Below the pieces are notes generated by a model. That model was given only the letters and a program-made list of their open reading frames with translations. It was not told the DNA's origin and made no database searches. From positions 496,001-560,000 of the forward strand of contig OZ253551.1 of assembly GCA_965262665.1 (NCBI GenBank): a stretch of 64,000 bases of DNA, given 5' to 3'. Position numbers and translations under genes: made by a program. Within the stretch, counting starts at the first letter, position 1. Every line of letters starts with the position of its first letter. The DNA comes from CBDBND01 sp965262665. GTDB taxonomy: Bacteria; Pseudomonadota; Alphaproteobacteria; Rhodospirillales; Rhodospirillaceae. Positions 18,325-27,418 of the stretch are shown in pieces.

Positions 18325-19231
18325 GAGGCCGTTTCGAAAGGGGTTGAGTGGCCGGTGTCGATGTGATTCCAGGAAGGTTGCTGAAACCGATCTGGAGCCG
18401 CCATGTGGACGCCGACCACCCGAGAGCAGCATAGCCGCAAGGCGCTGCGTTATCAGACTGATTTGACCGCTGCGGAGTGGGTTGTGATCGAGCCTCATTT
18501 GCCTCCGGCTCATGGCACGGGACGGCCCCGGTCATGGCCGATGCGAGAGATCGTCAACGGCATTTTCTACGTGATGCGGGCTGGCTGCCCTTGGCGCTTG
18601 CTGCCAAGCGATTTACCACCGTGGGGCACGATCTATCGCTGGTTCGCTAAGTTCCGCGACGACGGCCTCCTTGAGAAGATCAACCACTTTCTGGTCATGG
18701 CCGATCGCGAGCGGGTCGGACGCGAGGCCAGCCCGAGCGGCGCGATTATCGACAGCCAGAGCGTCAAGACGACCGAGGCTGGTGGCCCCCGCGGCTACGA
18801 TGCGGGCAAGAAGATCAAGGGGCGCAAGCGCCACGCGCTGGTCGACACCGACGGGCGCGGCCTCGTGCTCGAGGCGCATCCGGCGAGTATCCAGGACCGC
18901 GATGGTGGCGGGCCGCTGCTGTGCGCCTCACGCGGCTCGTTTCCGTTCATCGAGAAGGTCTTTGCCGACAGCGGCTACGCCGGCGAGAAGGTCGCCACGG
19001 CCACCATGATCGCCGTCGAGATCGTGCGCAAAAGCCCCGATCAGGTCGGCTTCGCCGTCCAACCGCGCCGCTGGGTCGTGGAGCGCTTCTTCGCCTGGAT
19101 CAACCGCAACCGGCGACTGGCAAAGGACTTCGAGGCCACCATCGCCTCGGCCCGCGCCTTCCTCTACGCCGCCTCCGTCATGCTCCTCGTCCGCAGATTG
19201 GCCCGAGCCGCATGACTTTCGAAACCGACTC
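18325..19231 (+). mobile_element. IS5-family element (IS427/IS1031-like), 907 bp, complete
   Basis: Bounded by near-perfect 16-bp inverted ends (left GAGGCCGTTTCGAAAG; right end, reversed, GAGTCGGTTTCGAAAG; 14 of 16 match) and flanked by TAA duplications. One transposase gene fills it. The intact ends, intact gene and intact duplication show a recent insertion. Confidence 0.9.
18403..19215 (+). CDS. IS5-family transposase (IS427-like)
   Basis: 270 residues in one frame: TAAEWVVIEPHLPP and the GTGRPR turn at the N-terminus, then FYVMRAGCPWRLLP, then DDE-type catalytic motifs IIDSQSVKTTEAGG (Asp), FADSGYAGEK (Asp) and the C-terminal VVERFFAWINRNRRLAKDFE (Glu). Many IS427-group transposases are made from two frames; here the gene is one continuous frame. 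Appears functional. Confidence 0.9.
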   Translation: MWTPTTREQHSRKALRYQTDLTAAEWVVIEPHLPPAHGTGRPRSWPMREIVNGIFYVMRAGCPWRLLPSDLPPWGTIYRWFAKFRDDGLLEKINHFLVMADRERVGREASPSGAIIDSQSVKTTEAGGPRGYDAGKKIKGRKRHALVDTDGRGLVLEAHPASIQDRDGGGPLLCASRGSFPFIEKVFADSGYAGEKVATATMIAVEIVRKSPDQVGFAVQPRRWVVERFFAWINRNRRLAKDFEATIASARAFLYAASVMLLVRRLARAA

Positions 19232-19530
19232 TAAGGGACGGGCAACATTGCTCGGCGACGCAGCCCATCCCATGTTGCCGTTTTTGGGTCAGGGGGCAGG
19301 CATGGCCATAGAAGATGGGGTGGTGTTGGCCCGGGCCTTTGCGCTGTCAGATGACGTGTTCGAAGGCCTTGCACGTTATGAAGCGGCTCGGCGCGAACGG
19401 ACGACGCTGGTAACACAAGGCACCCGCCATGCCGGACTTAAAATGCATGGCATTGACGATGACAAGACAGAAGCCATCGCCCGGGAATACAATCAAGAAA
19501 CGGTCGCGACCTACGATGCGGTGAGCGTTG

Positions 19531-21081
19531 ATGTTTAATTTTTTGAGCTATTGTCGAGTGACATCACGCTTTGTCGTGGCTTACGTCTTATGTTCCACTG
19601 TCTTGCTGTTTGCGACTCATTCCACCGCTCAAGTAGCACAAGGTTTGGTGCGGGCCGCCTCACCAGTACCCCCTACTTCACTGGGCAACCCTTTTGTCCG
19701 AGACGATGGCACAAGTATCCGTGTTGCCCTTTTTGACGCACTTACCAGCCTCAGCCGCGATGCCAAACTTCAGCCGTCCTTGGCCACGTCCTGGCAAACG
19801 GACTCACTGACAACCTGGATCTTCAACTTGCGAGACAACGTGGTCTTCCATAACGGTGAACCGTTCACGGCCGATGCTGTTGTCGCCACACTGGATTACT
19901 TGAAGAGTCAGGAGGCGGCGCAATATTTCGTTACGAGATATGCCGCAACAATTGAGTCGGCCCGGACCATCAATCCTTTGACGGTAGCCATCAAGACCAA
20001 CAAACCGGACCCAATCCTTCCCAACCGTCTGGCCAATATCTCCATCGTCGATGCAGGCGCGTGGCGCGAATTGGGTGTTGATGGTTTCACACAAGAACCG
20101 GTCGGAACCGGACCGTTCGTAGTGAGAGACTGGGGAGCGGCCTCGCGTGTAGTTGAACTCGAGGTTTTTGACCAGTCTTGGCGCCAATCCCGTTCAGTAA
20201 AACGGGTCACGATTAATCCTCTCCCGGATTCAACCACACGGCTTCAGGCGCTCCTGTCAAACCAAGTCGACATCGCCGTCAACTTGGATCCCGACAACAT
20301 TCCCCAACTGGAAACAGCGGGTTTCAACATCATTGTGCTGCCGGCACCCCATCTCGTCACCATGGCATTGCGGAATGTCGGTGATGTGGTCGAGGCCATG
20401 AAGGACAAACGGGTTCGCCAAGCCCTGAACTATGCCGTTAACAAACGGGTTATGGCCGAGCAAGTCCTCTATGGCTATGTCAGGGTCGCAAGCCAGGTCA
20501 TCACACCAGAAATCTTCGGGTACAATCCGACCCTCGCCCCATATACATACGACCCCGACCGGGCTCGGCATTTACTTGACGAGGCAGGTTACGGCAATGG
20601 TCTGAAACTGACTTTTGGCGTTTTCTCCGGCCAGACTCCGGCCGACACGCTATTGTTTCAACTGATGCAGCAGGACCTCGCCAATGTTGGTGTTGACGTC
20701 ACTCTGCGCCTCCTTCCCTTTCCCGACCTGATGCGGCGGATTGCGTCGGGTGATTGGGGCGAGATCGATGCCTATTCAACCACCTTGTCCAGCGCACTGG
20801 TCGGTGACATCAGTCAGGCCATTGAACGGATATCCTGTGCGGGCTCATTGAATTTTTTCTGCGCACCCGAGCTAACGGATATCATTGAAGAAAGTAATCA
20901 TGAAATGGACCGCGCACTGAGAGAGGTATTTATCCAGTCAATCGTCGCCCGCTTCCATGATCTGGCGCCGGCGCTGTTGTTGGTGGACTATTCAGCCATA
21001 ACAGGAACGTCTCAGCGGATCGGTAACTATCGCGCTCGGTCCAACGGTGTGCAGTTTGAAGAAATTGAATTAATCGAGTGA
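19531..21081 (+). CDS. ABC transporter substrate-binding protein, family 5
   Basis: 516 residues from the ATG at 19531 (preceded by an in-frame TTG). Signal peptide with cleavage near STAQVAQ. The family-5 block TWIFNLRDNVVFHNGEPFTA and the later VRQALNYAVNKR are typical of peptide/opine/nickel-binding proteins. It catches a solute in the periplasm for an ABC importer, but no permease or ATPase gene lies nearby. The start lies inside the end of the monooxygenase gene, so it belongs to that operon, and the IS5 insertion upstream may reduce its expression (inference). Confidence 0.85.
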   Translation: MFNFLSYCRVTSRFVVAYVLCSTVLLFATHSTAQVAQGLVRAASPVPPTSLGNPFVRDDGTSIRVALFDALTSLSRDAKLQPSLATSWQTDSLTTWIFNLRDNVVFHNGEPFTADAVVATLDYLKSQEAAQYFVTRYAATIESARTINPLTVAIKTNKPDPILPNRLANISIVDAGAWRELGVDGFTQEPVGTGPFVVRDWGAASRVVELEVFDQSWRQSRSVKRVTINPLPDSTTRLQALLSNQVDIAVNLDPDNIPQLETAGFNIIVLPAPHLVTMALRNVGDVVEAMKDKRVRQALNYAVNKRVMAEQVLYGYVRVASQVITPEIFGYNPTLAPYTYDPDRARHLLDEAGYGNGLKLTFGVFSGQTPADTLLFQLMQQDLANVGVDVTLRLLPFPDLMRRIASGDWGEIDAYSTTLSSALVGDISQAIERISCAGSLNFFCAPELTDIIEESNHEMDRALREVFIQSIVARFHDLAPALLLVDYSAITGTSQRIGNYRARSNGVQFEEIELIE

Positions 21082-21092
21082 CAGAACGTTTT

Positions 21093-21217
21093 CTATTCAA
21101 TCGTCAGCTTTTCAAACATGATGCCGTCGGTGCGCACTTCGTAGCCGTTGATGTCAAGCCGCATGGCCACAAAGTCCGAGTAATTAACCAGAAAAACTGA
21201 CGATGTGGTCTCCACAA
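21093..21217 (-). pseudogene. C-terminal fragment of a family-5 solute-binding protein
   Basis: About 40 codons reading VFLVNYSDFVAMRLDINGYE and then EVRTDGIMFEKLTIE before a TAG stop at 21093. This mirrors the ending of the intact neighbour (LLVDYSAI...RARSNGVQFEEIELIE). It points toward that gene tail to tail. The upstream part of the protein is absent: at about 21217 the sequence becomes an SDR fragment in a different frame. Confidence 0.6.
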
Positions 21218-21297
21218 CGTCTACCAATGCCGTCCGCGCCAGCACCTGTGACAATCGCGACCTTACCGTCCAATCTATGCATGTGAAGCCCAGTCAT
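21218..21297 (-). pseudogene. N-terminal fragment of a short-chain dehydrogenase
   Basis: From an ATG at 21297 the strand reads HRLDGKVAIVTGAGADGIGR, the classic start of an SDR with the TGxxxGIG nucleotide-binding motif. The frame then runs into the solute-binding fragment and stops. Only about 27 codons remain. The join of an SDR start to a binding-protein end is a deletion or recombination scar. Confidence 0.6.
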
Positions 21298-21370
21298 AAC
21301 TCAGGGATATGCTATCAAAGCTGATGGTCGACTTCCCTAAGAGTAGACCATAAGGTGCGCATTCTCCCGT

Positions 21371-21883
21371 CTATTCGACGGCTTGGGGGGCATCTTGTTT
21401 GGTGTTGGTGATCGCGGCTTTTACGGCTCGGCGAATGCTCTGATACCCGGTGCAACGGCAAAGATTGCCGGCCAGCGCCGTATCGATCTCGTCATCACTG
21501 GGAACCGGATTGTTTTCCAGCAGTTCAGCCGTGCACAACAGCATCCCCGGCGCGCAGTACGCACATTGGAATCCCGCTTCATCCCAAAACGCCTGTTGAA
21601 TGGCACTTAACGTGCCATCGTCCTTTGTCAGGCCTTCGATCGTCGTGATTTTAGCCCGGCCCAATGTCGCTGCCAGCGTGATACAGGATTTTGCCACCCG
21701 GCCATCAATGGAAACAGTGCACGCGCCGCAGTGGCCGGTCATGCAACCCATATGGGTGCCGGTCAGGTTGAGATCGTCACGCAGTAAATCCAGCAAAGAT
21801 TTGTGGGGCGGAATTTCAAGCTCGTACAGTTTGCCGTTGATGCGCAAATTGACGAGGGCGGTATCTTCCAACAGGTCTTCCAT
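21371..21883 (-). CDS. Molybdenum hydroxylase (2Fe-2S) small subunit
   Basis: 170 residues. First [2Fe-2S] domain: GCMTGHCGACTVSIDG. Second, alpha-helical [2Fe-2S] domain: CAYCAPGM and GNLCRCTGYQSIRRAV. This is the electron-transfer subunit that passes electrons from the Mo site to FAD in xanthine-dehydrogenase/CO-dehydrogenase-like enzymes. Last gene of a large-medium-small operon on the minus strand, 26 bases after the medium subunit. Confidence 0.93.
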   Translation of the reverse strand: MEDLLEDTALVNLRINGKLYELEIPPHKSLLDLLRDDLNLTGTHMGCMTGHCGACTVSIDGRVAKSCITLAATLGRAKITTIEGLTKDDGTLSAIQQAFWDEAGFQCAYCAPGMLLCTAELLENNPVPSDDEIDTALAGNLCRCTGYQSIRRAVKAAITNTKQDAPQAVE

Positions 21884-21909
21884 AAGCGATTTCCTAGATG
21901 CGTCTTCCT

Positions 21910-22773
21910 TTAACCGGCTTTTATTATGGCTGCTTCAATGGCACGACGCGCCATGACTCCGGCCATAGCTCTTCGCCAGTTCCCATCACCCTGATGATCG
22001 GAGAGAGGGTTGCTAATCTCGGCAGAGGCCTTTACTTCGACCTCGTCGGCCAGATGATCCGACCAAGCCTGGCCCCGGCAACCAATGAGGGCTTCGGACA
22101 CGTCGACTGGAAGCTCTGACACGGCGCCGACCGCCACGCGCAGGCTGGTGATCTTGTCACCATCCAATGTCACGATGGCAGCCGCATTGGCAGAGCCATA
22201 CCCACCCGCCGTGATTTTGAGTTTTTCGTAGGCCCATCCAGCGCTGGGTGACATCGGTTTGAGAATCACACGCACCAGCAGGGATTCACTGCCCAGACCG
22301 TGGCTGGCGTCTTTCATCAGGTCCGCAAGAGCAACCCTTTGCGTTTCACCATTCTTCAAAACATCAACTTCGGCACCAAGCACCAACAACGAGGGCAAGA
22401 TGTCGTACAGCGGATGCATCGACACAATATTGCCGCCGATGGTCCCCCTGTTGTGCACTTGCCAACCACCACCAACCTGTGCTGCCGCATAAGTAAGCAA
22501 TGGCACTTTTGATTGGATTATGTCGCTGTCCTGCACGTCCCGGTGCACGGTCAGCGCACCGATGTGAATCGCGCCATCGTCTTCCGTGACCCCTTTAAGA
22601 TCTTTGATCTGACCAATGTCGATGTAGACCTCAGGCATGAGGACACCGTAGTTAACGCTCGGCATCAACTCCTGGCCACCAGCGATGATCATTGCGCCCG
22701 CTGAGAGGCCACTCAGAATCTCTGAAGCCTGATTGAGATTCCGCGGACGTGCGAAAGCGGGATACAGACTCAT
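21910..22773 (-). CDS. Molybdenum hydroxylase FAD-binding medium subunit
   Basis: 287 residues from the ATG at 22773 (MSLYPAFARP). The FAD-binding motifs AGGQELMPSVNYGVLMP and RGTIGGNIVSMHP (normally AGGTDLLP and TIGGNLA..P) are present, followed by the CO-dehydrogenase flavoprotein C-terminal domain. Passes electrons from the FeS clusters to an acceptor. Starts 2 bases after the stop of the large subunit, so it is coupled to it. A longer frame start at 22830 would overlap the large subunit and is less likely. Confidence 0.92.
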   Translation of the reverse strand: MSLYPAFARPRNLNQASEILSGLSAGAMIIAGGQELMPSVNYGVLMPEVYIDIGQIKDLKGVTEDDGAIHIGALTVHRDVQDSDIIQSKVPLLTYAAAQVGGGWQVHNRGTIGGNIVSMHPLYDILPSLLVLGAEVDVLKNGETQRVALADLMKDASHGLGSESLLVRVILKPMSPSAGWAYEKLKITAGGYGSANAAAIVTLDGDKITSLRVAVGAVSELPVDVSEALIGCRGQAWSDHLADEVEVKASAEISNPLSDHQGDGNWRRAMAGVMARRAIEAAIIKAG

Positions 22774-22775
22774 GA

Positions 22776-25178
22776 TCAGGCCACCTTGCGCTGGGGTTGC
22801 GCCTTTTTGGCAGACTGGATGGCTGACCAAACGCGCGGAGCGGAGAGTGGCAATTCCGTCATCATCACGCCGAACGGGGACAACGCATTGTTGACCGAGT
22901 TCACCACAGCCGCGGCGGACCCGCCAACACCGGCCTCGCCGGCCCCTTTCAGACCCATGTATGTGACAGGATTGGGACTATCGTGGTGCGTCAAGGTGAC
23001 AGACGGCATGTCGCCGATGCGCGGCATGACATAATCCATGAAGTTCTTGGTCAGCTGTTTGCCGTTTTCGTCAAACTTGATGTTTTCCGCCATGGCGCCA
23101 CCGATACCGAACATGATGGCCCCGCAGGCCTGGCCTTCGACCAGGATGGGATTGATCACCTTGCCGCAATCATGGGCGACCGAGACCTTTAGGAGTTTGA
23201 CCTCGCCCGTCTCCACATCCACTTCGCTGATGGCGACATAAGCGGCGTTCGAGTAACTGGGATACGGATTGATCTGACCCTTTTCGTTGGGCGTGTGCCG
23301 TACCAGACCCGGCTTAAACGTGGCCGTGGCTTCCAACGGCGGCTCGATCACCGAGGCCACATCGTACGCGCGCGTGTAGCAGGCGTAGCAGACCTCTTCC
23401 AAGCTGATGGAGGCCCCGCCGGCGGAGGTGATCTGGCCATCCACCATGGTGATGTCATCTTCCTTGGCCTGAAGGAGAGCCGCCACCACTTTGACGATCT
23501 TGCCGCGCACCTCTTTGGCCGCCTTGGCCGCAGAGCCGCCTCCAACAATGGTCGAGCGCCCGGAAGAATTGCCAAAGCCGTACGGACAGGTGGTTGTGTC
23601 GCCTTGAACAACTTCGATAGTGTCAAGACGCACACCCAGTTCATCGGCGACGATCTGTGCAATACCCGTCGGGTTTCCCGACCCCGGGGTGGTGACACCC
23701 GTCAAGACACGAACAGAACCATCAGGGGCGACGCGGACGGTAGAGGAGTCATATCCGGCGACCAAGGTTGCCGGTAGAGTGCCACCTTCGGGCGTGAGTT
23801 CGTAACCAATGCCGATGCCGATGTAGCGACCCTCTTTGCGGGCTTCTTCCTGTTTGGTTTTCCAGTCTTCATAGCCGATGGCGTTAAGTGCCTTTTCCAA
23901 CACACCGGCGTAATCACCCGAGTCATAAATAAGGCCTGTGGGGCTGTCGTAAGGGAACTGGTCTTTCTTGATAAAATTCTTCATTCGTATATCGACCGGA
24001 TCGATACCCAGCTCACGTGCCGCATTGTCAACGGAGAGTTCCAGCGCCAATGCCGTTACTTCCTTGCCGTAACCCCGTGACGCGTTCCAACTCGGTTTGT
24101 TGGTCACCACAGCTGACAGCATGACGTCAATATCTTGCACTGAGTATGGACCTGGCATTGTGAGGCCGGTCAGAAACGCCATACCCCAACCAGGGCAAGA
24201 CGACGGAGCACCCGTGTTGGCGAGAAAATGATCTCGCAATCCAAGAATGGCCCCATCTTTTTTGACGGCCAGTTCAACGTTGTGCACTTGTTCGCGGGCA
24301 CCGATAAGGAGACATTCCTCACGATCTTCCACCCACTTCACCGGTTGGCCGGTGACCTTGGATAGCAGGCACACAAGTCCCTCTTCCGGATGACCGTGCA
24401 TTTTCATACCGAATGCCCCGCCAATGACGGGGGCATGAACGCGAATTTTATTCTCCGGCATGCGCAGGATTTTAGACAGCACGTTACGCAGCGGATGGGG
24501 GTTTTGCACGGTGCCGTACAGAGTCACGCTGTCCGTACCCGGCTCGTACACGGCATTGTAGGTCCGCGTTTCGATCGGCTGAGTGGAGAAGCGGTGAACC
24601 TTAACCTCTGTTTTGATCACCCGGTCGGCGGCGGCAAAGGCAGCGGCTGCGTCGCCATTGGCGAACGGGACCTGCATGATCATGTTGGCATCCCACCCCG
24701 GAACAACCATGGGCGCATCATCCTTGATCGCCTCTTCGGGTTCGATAACCGGTGTTGTGACTTCGTAATCGACAGTTATGCGAGAGGCAGCGTAACGGGC
24801 CGTGCGCTTGTCTTCTGCGACAACCACGGCAACCGGCTGGCCAAAACACCATACATGATCTTTCGCCAGACAGCGGATGGTCGCACTGCGCCCACCAAAA
24901 ACAGCCGGATCAATATAGTGAGGAATAGGATCGATCAGTTCTGCGGCTTCATCACCATCCATCACACGCACAACGCCCGCGACTTTTTCAGCGCCGGATT
25001 TATCAACGGACTTTATTTTAGCGGAGGCGTGCGGACTTCGCAGCACATGGGCATGGAGCTGACCAGGAAAATTGAAGTCGTTGGAGTAGATGGCCTGACC
25101 CATGACAGGAGCGCGACCTTCTAATGTGCGGACAGACTTGCCGACATAACCTTCGGTTTCCGATGCGTGACTGGTCAT
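22776..25178 (-). CDS. Molybdenum hydroxylase large (molybdopterin-binding) subunit
   Basis: 800 residues from the ATG at 25178, which follows GGGAG by 6 bases. N-terminal aldehyde-oxidase a/b hammerhead domain (GRAPVMGQAIYSNDF), then the Mo-pterin domain with GGAFGMKMHGHPEEG and the catalytic Glu in GLKGAGEAGVGG. The active-site loop reads NASRGYGKE. Form I CO dehydrogenase has AYxCSFR and form II AYRGAGR, so this is not a CO dehydrogenase; it more likely hydroxylates an aldehyde, purine or N-heterocycle. Cytoplasmic, heterotrimer of the three subunits. Maturation genes are not in the window. Confidence 0.9.
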   Translation of the reverse strand: MTSHASETEGYVGKSVRTLEGRAPVMGQAIYSNDFNFPGQLHAHVLRSPHASAKIKSVDKSGAEKVAGVVRVMDGDEAAELIDPIPHYIDPAVFGGRSATIRCLAKDHVWCFGQPVAVVVAEDKRTARYAASRITVDYEVTTPVIEPEEAIKDDAPMVVPGWDANMIMQVPFANGDAAAAFAAADRVIKTEVKVHRFSTQPIETRTYNAVYEPGTDSVTLYGTVQNPHPLRNVLSKILRMPENKIRVHAPVIGGAFGMKMHGHPEEGLVCLLSKVTGQPVKWVEDREECLLIGAREQVHNVELAVKKDGAILGLRDHFLANTGAPSSCPGWGMAFLTGLTMPGPYSVQDIDVMLSAVVTNKPSWNASRGYGKEVTALALELSVDNAARELGIDPVDIRMKNFIKKDQFPYDSPTGLIYDSGDYAGVLEKALNAIGYEDWKTKQEEARKEGRYIGIGIGYELTPEGGTLPATLVAGYDSSTVRVAPDGSVRVLTGVTTPGSGNPTGIAQIVADELGVRLDTIEVVQGDTTTCPYGFGNSSGRSTIVGGGSAAKAAKEVRGKIVKVVAALLQAKEDDITMVDGQITSAGGASISLEEVCYACYTRAYDVASVIEPPLEATATFKPGLVRHTPNEKGQINPYPSYSNAAYVAISEVDVETGEVKLLKVSVAHDCGKVINPILVEGQACGAIMFGIGGAMAENIKFDENGKQLTKNFMDYVMPRIGDMPSVTLTHHDSPNPVTYMGLKGAGEAGVGGSAAAVVNSVNNALSPFGVMMTELPLSAPRVWSAIQSAKKAQPQRKVA

Positions 25179-25199
25179 GATTGTCTCCCGACACCTCAA

Positions 25200-25550
25200 T
25201 TTGGTTTCATAATCTTAATCTACTTAAAGTAACTTCGTTGTTAGGAAAGTAGGTCTTCTAATGAAAATGGTGTGCAAGAACCCCTAACCGTAACACGGGG
25301 AACTCCCATTTCATTGGCGCCAATTAGAAGGCATGAGTCTTTAGTTCAGGTGCTTCCAATATACCTCCAAGTTCGGACAGCGGGGCTGACAGTACAAAAG
25401 AGAATGCATTTATCTTATTGATTTAATGAGGGAAATTGGTTGCGGGGGCCCGCAACCACCTTTACCGAACTTTTCTGGAATTGAGAAAATCCACAGAATT
25501 TGTGTGATGCATCATCTGGCATTCGGTGCGAAAACTTTATACACTTCCGC
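25200..25550. other. Intergenic region without a recognisable gene
   Basis: About 350 AT-richer bases between the molybdenum hydroxylase start and the TerB/DnaJ gene end. It should hold the promoter for the hydroxylase operon. The only structure seen is the inverted repeat at 25437-25458. No coding frame or RNA gene is recognised. Confidence 0.5.
25437..25458. repeat. Inverted repeat, possible terminator or operator
   Basis: Perfect 10-bp stem with a 2-base loop centred on GGTTGCGGG / CCCGCAACC. The tight loop makes a DNA-binding palindrome at least as likely as an RNA hairpin. It lies about 100 bases downstream of the TerB/DnaJ gene stop, where a terminator for that gene could sit, but no T-run follows. 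Confidence 0.4.
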
Positions 25551-26312
25551 TCACGAGGCTCGGCGCTCCTTCGTCACGGTCTCATAGGCGGAGTTGATCT
25601 CCGCGAGCCGGTCATTCGCGAGCTTCATGAACTCCTCGGGCAACCCCTTGGAGACCAGACGGTCTGGATGGTAAGTGCGCACGAGATTGCGATGCGCCGC
25701 ACGAAGCTCCTCATCTGTCGCCCCCGGTTCCACTCCGAGCACGGCATAGGAGCCTGCTGTCCCCTTGTCCGACGTTGGGCCAGCCGCGTGGCGGGCGCGG
25801 ATCGATGCTATCTCATATTCGCCGAGGCCGAAAATCGCTCCAATGCGCGCGATCATTCTCTCCTCTTCCCGATGCAGGTCGCCATCAGCCATTGCAATGG
25901 CGTAGAGCGCGTCTACGACTTCGGTCAAGAGTTCGGGCTGCGCAGCAAGCACGCCCCCGTACCTGTTCGGCATAGGCCTCGAAACCGTAAGAGCTCCGGC
26001 TGGCCTCATTGTAGAACTCGGCTACCCGGGACTGCTCCCCGGGGTCGAACGGGAAGAGCCTCTGGAATGTGCGGATTTCATCCCGCGTGACCGTACCGTC
26101 CGCCTTTGCGACCTTGGCGGAAAGAGCGATCACCCCCAAGGCAAACACTACCCTAGCCTCCGCCGTATTGACCTTGTTTCCACTCGCCATAGCCCGGCTT
26201 TGGCTCCGGTCGATTAAGCCGTGGCCAGCAACCGCTCCGATTATTGCGCCCAAAGCCCCCCCCCGAGCGCGAAGCCAAGGGCGCCGCCCATTATCTTGCC
26301 GAATATAGCCAT
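25551..26312 (-). pseudogene. TerB/DnaJ-domain (DjlA-like) protein with two frameshifts
   Basis: Start ATG at 26312 has AGGAG 4 bases upstream and reads MAIFGKIMGGALGFALGGG. At a run of nine C on the + strand (about 26256-26264) the frame shifts into ALGAIIGAVAGHGLIDRSQS, then TerB-like helices (VTRDEIRTFQRLFPFD). Near 25960 it shifts again into LLTEVVDALYAIAMADGDLH and a C-terminal J-domain, GSYAVLGVEPGATDEELR, with a YHPD motif in place of HPD context, ending AEINSAYETVTKERRAS. Domain order glycine-rich/TerB/DnaJ matches DjlA-type co-chaperones, lacking the long membrane anchor. One shift sits in a homopolymer, typical of sequencing error. Confidence 0.75.
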
Positions 26313-26335
26313 ACGCTCCTGTCCCTTCCGAAACC

Positions 26336-26977
26336 TCAGTCGACACCCAAACTTGGGTCAATGGCTGAGTATGTTTTGGCAATTGTGTCTGGATCGTCGA
26401 GAGAAAAAATAGCGAGACGGGCAACGTCACCTCTGCGAATCGTTCCATACGACAAAGGATCTTCACTCAAAACCGCATTTCCCGTTAGCGGATCAGAAGA
26501 TAGACCCCCCGGTCGTATAATGGTCCAATCCAAGCCGCTATTTTTGAGATAATCCTCACCTTGAGTTTTGCGGAGACACAGGTCGCCGAGGAATTTGAGC
26601 GCCCGTTCCGAGAGCGCCGGTCGGCTGTCACCGCAGCCGACTGAGGATATGAGAATGAAACGGGTGACACCCGCCGCTTCAGCAGCAACAATGGCATTGC
26701 GCACGCCTTCATAATCGATCTTTCGTTCAGCGCCCGGTCTATTGCCAAGGCTGCATATGGCAGTACCGCATCTGGCAGATGCCGTCGCGTCCTTCAGTTC
26801 TTTTACATTGAAGGCATCTGCATTGACAATTTTGGTTTCAATCGCCTCCAGCTCCGATACATCTGAACTTGCTCTGGCAACGACGGTGACTTGGTCCCCG
26901 CGTTGGCGTAAGCGTCTCGCAATCTCTAACCCGGTGCGCCCGGTACCTCCGAAAATCAACACACCATCTTGGGGCAT
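26336..26977 (-). CDS. NAD(P)H-binding (NmrA/atypical SDR-like) protein
   Basis: 213 residues with the atypical SDR dinucleotide motif GGTGRTGLEIARRLRQRG at the N-terminus, then ARASSDVSELEA, VRNAIVAAEAAGVTRFILIS, and GLDWTIIRPGGLSSD. Such proteins bind NADP and act as reductases or redox sensors; no substrate can be named. Complete length. Its stop lies 24 bases before the start of the TerB/DnaJ gene on the same strand, so the two may form an operon. Confidence 0.8.
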   Translation of the reverse strand: MPQDGVLIFGGTGRTGLEIARRLRQRGDQVTVVARASSDVSELEAIETKIVNADAFNVKELKDATASARCGTAICSLGNRPGAERKIDYEGVRNAIVAAEAAGVTRFILISSVGCGDSRPALSERALKFLGDLCLRKTQGEDYLKNSGLDWTIIRPGGLSSDPLTGNAVLSEDPLSYGTIRRGDVARLAIFSLDDPDTIAKTYSAIDPSLGVD

Positions 26978-27066
26978 GGTAAGGTTTGGCCTCCAACAAG
27001 CCGTTAGCTACGATAGTCTAATGAGTGAACGGCGGTTCGCTTTCACATTATATATAGGGATTGCCA

Positions 27067-27375
27067 ATGGGCGCTGGCGAAATTATCGCTCGGTACGGAC
27101 TAAAGCCTCATCCGGAAGGTGGGCATTACCGCGAGACGTTTCGTGCACCGACAGCAAACGACAAACGCAGTGAGGTTACAGCCATCTATTACCTTTTGAA
27201 GGCAGGAGAGACCTCTGCATGGCACCGCATCGATGCGGTGGAGATATGGCATTATTACGCCGGTGATTCTCTACAGCTTGATCTGTCAATTGACGGTATC
27301 GAGATCAGGAACCGTATTCTAGGTGTTGATATTGGCGCGGAGCCCCTGTCCCTTGTAAAAACCTCATCCGCTTGA
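27067..27375 (+). pseudogene. Cupin (DUF985-type) protein, 3' truncated
   Basis: GLKPHPEGGHYRETFRAP, TAIYYLLKAGETSAWHR and AVEIWHYYAGDSLQL are the conserved start of the DUF985/cupin_5 family (small beta-barrel, metal His residues in HR and WHYYAGD). Family members have ~140-160 residues and continue with LG.D...G..PQ; here the match fails after ILGVDI, about 27335. The rest is lost at the junction with the integrase segment. An in-frame TTG at 27061 precedes the ATG. Confidence 0.7.
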
Positions 27376-27418
27376 ACTGGATGTGAATCCTCCATAACTC
27401 CGCGTGGATGGAGTTTTT

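Larger units (their letters stand above)
17432..19538 (+). pseudogene. FAD-dependent aromatic-ring-type monooxygenase interrupted by IS5-family element
   Basis: Class A flavoprotein monooxygenase of the salicylate-hydroxylase type. The 5' part (17432-18324) holds the Rossmann FAD motif FIIGAGIGGLTTTLALQREG and the DG motif LIGCDGIRSAVRQDL. The 3' part (19235-19538) holds the GD motif LLGDAAHPMLPFLGQGAGMA. An IS element lies between, flanked by TAA on both sides. Removing the IS and one TAA gives RWTKGRATLLGDAAHP in one continuous frame, so the gene was whole until the insertion. Enzymes of this group hydroxylate aromatic acids with NAD(P)H and oxygen. The 3' end overlaps the solute-binding protein start. 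Confidence 0.9.

Noticed and set aside
22776..25178. Aerobic CO dehydrogenase
   Set aside because: The active-site loop matches neither CO dehydrogenase form.
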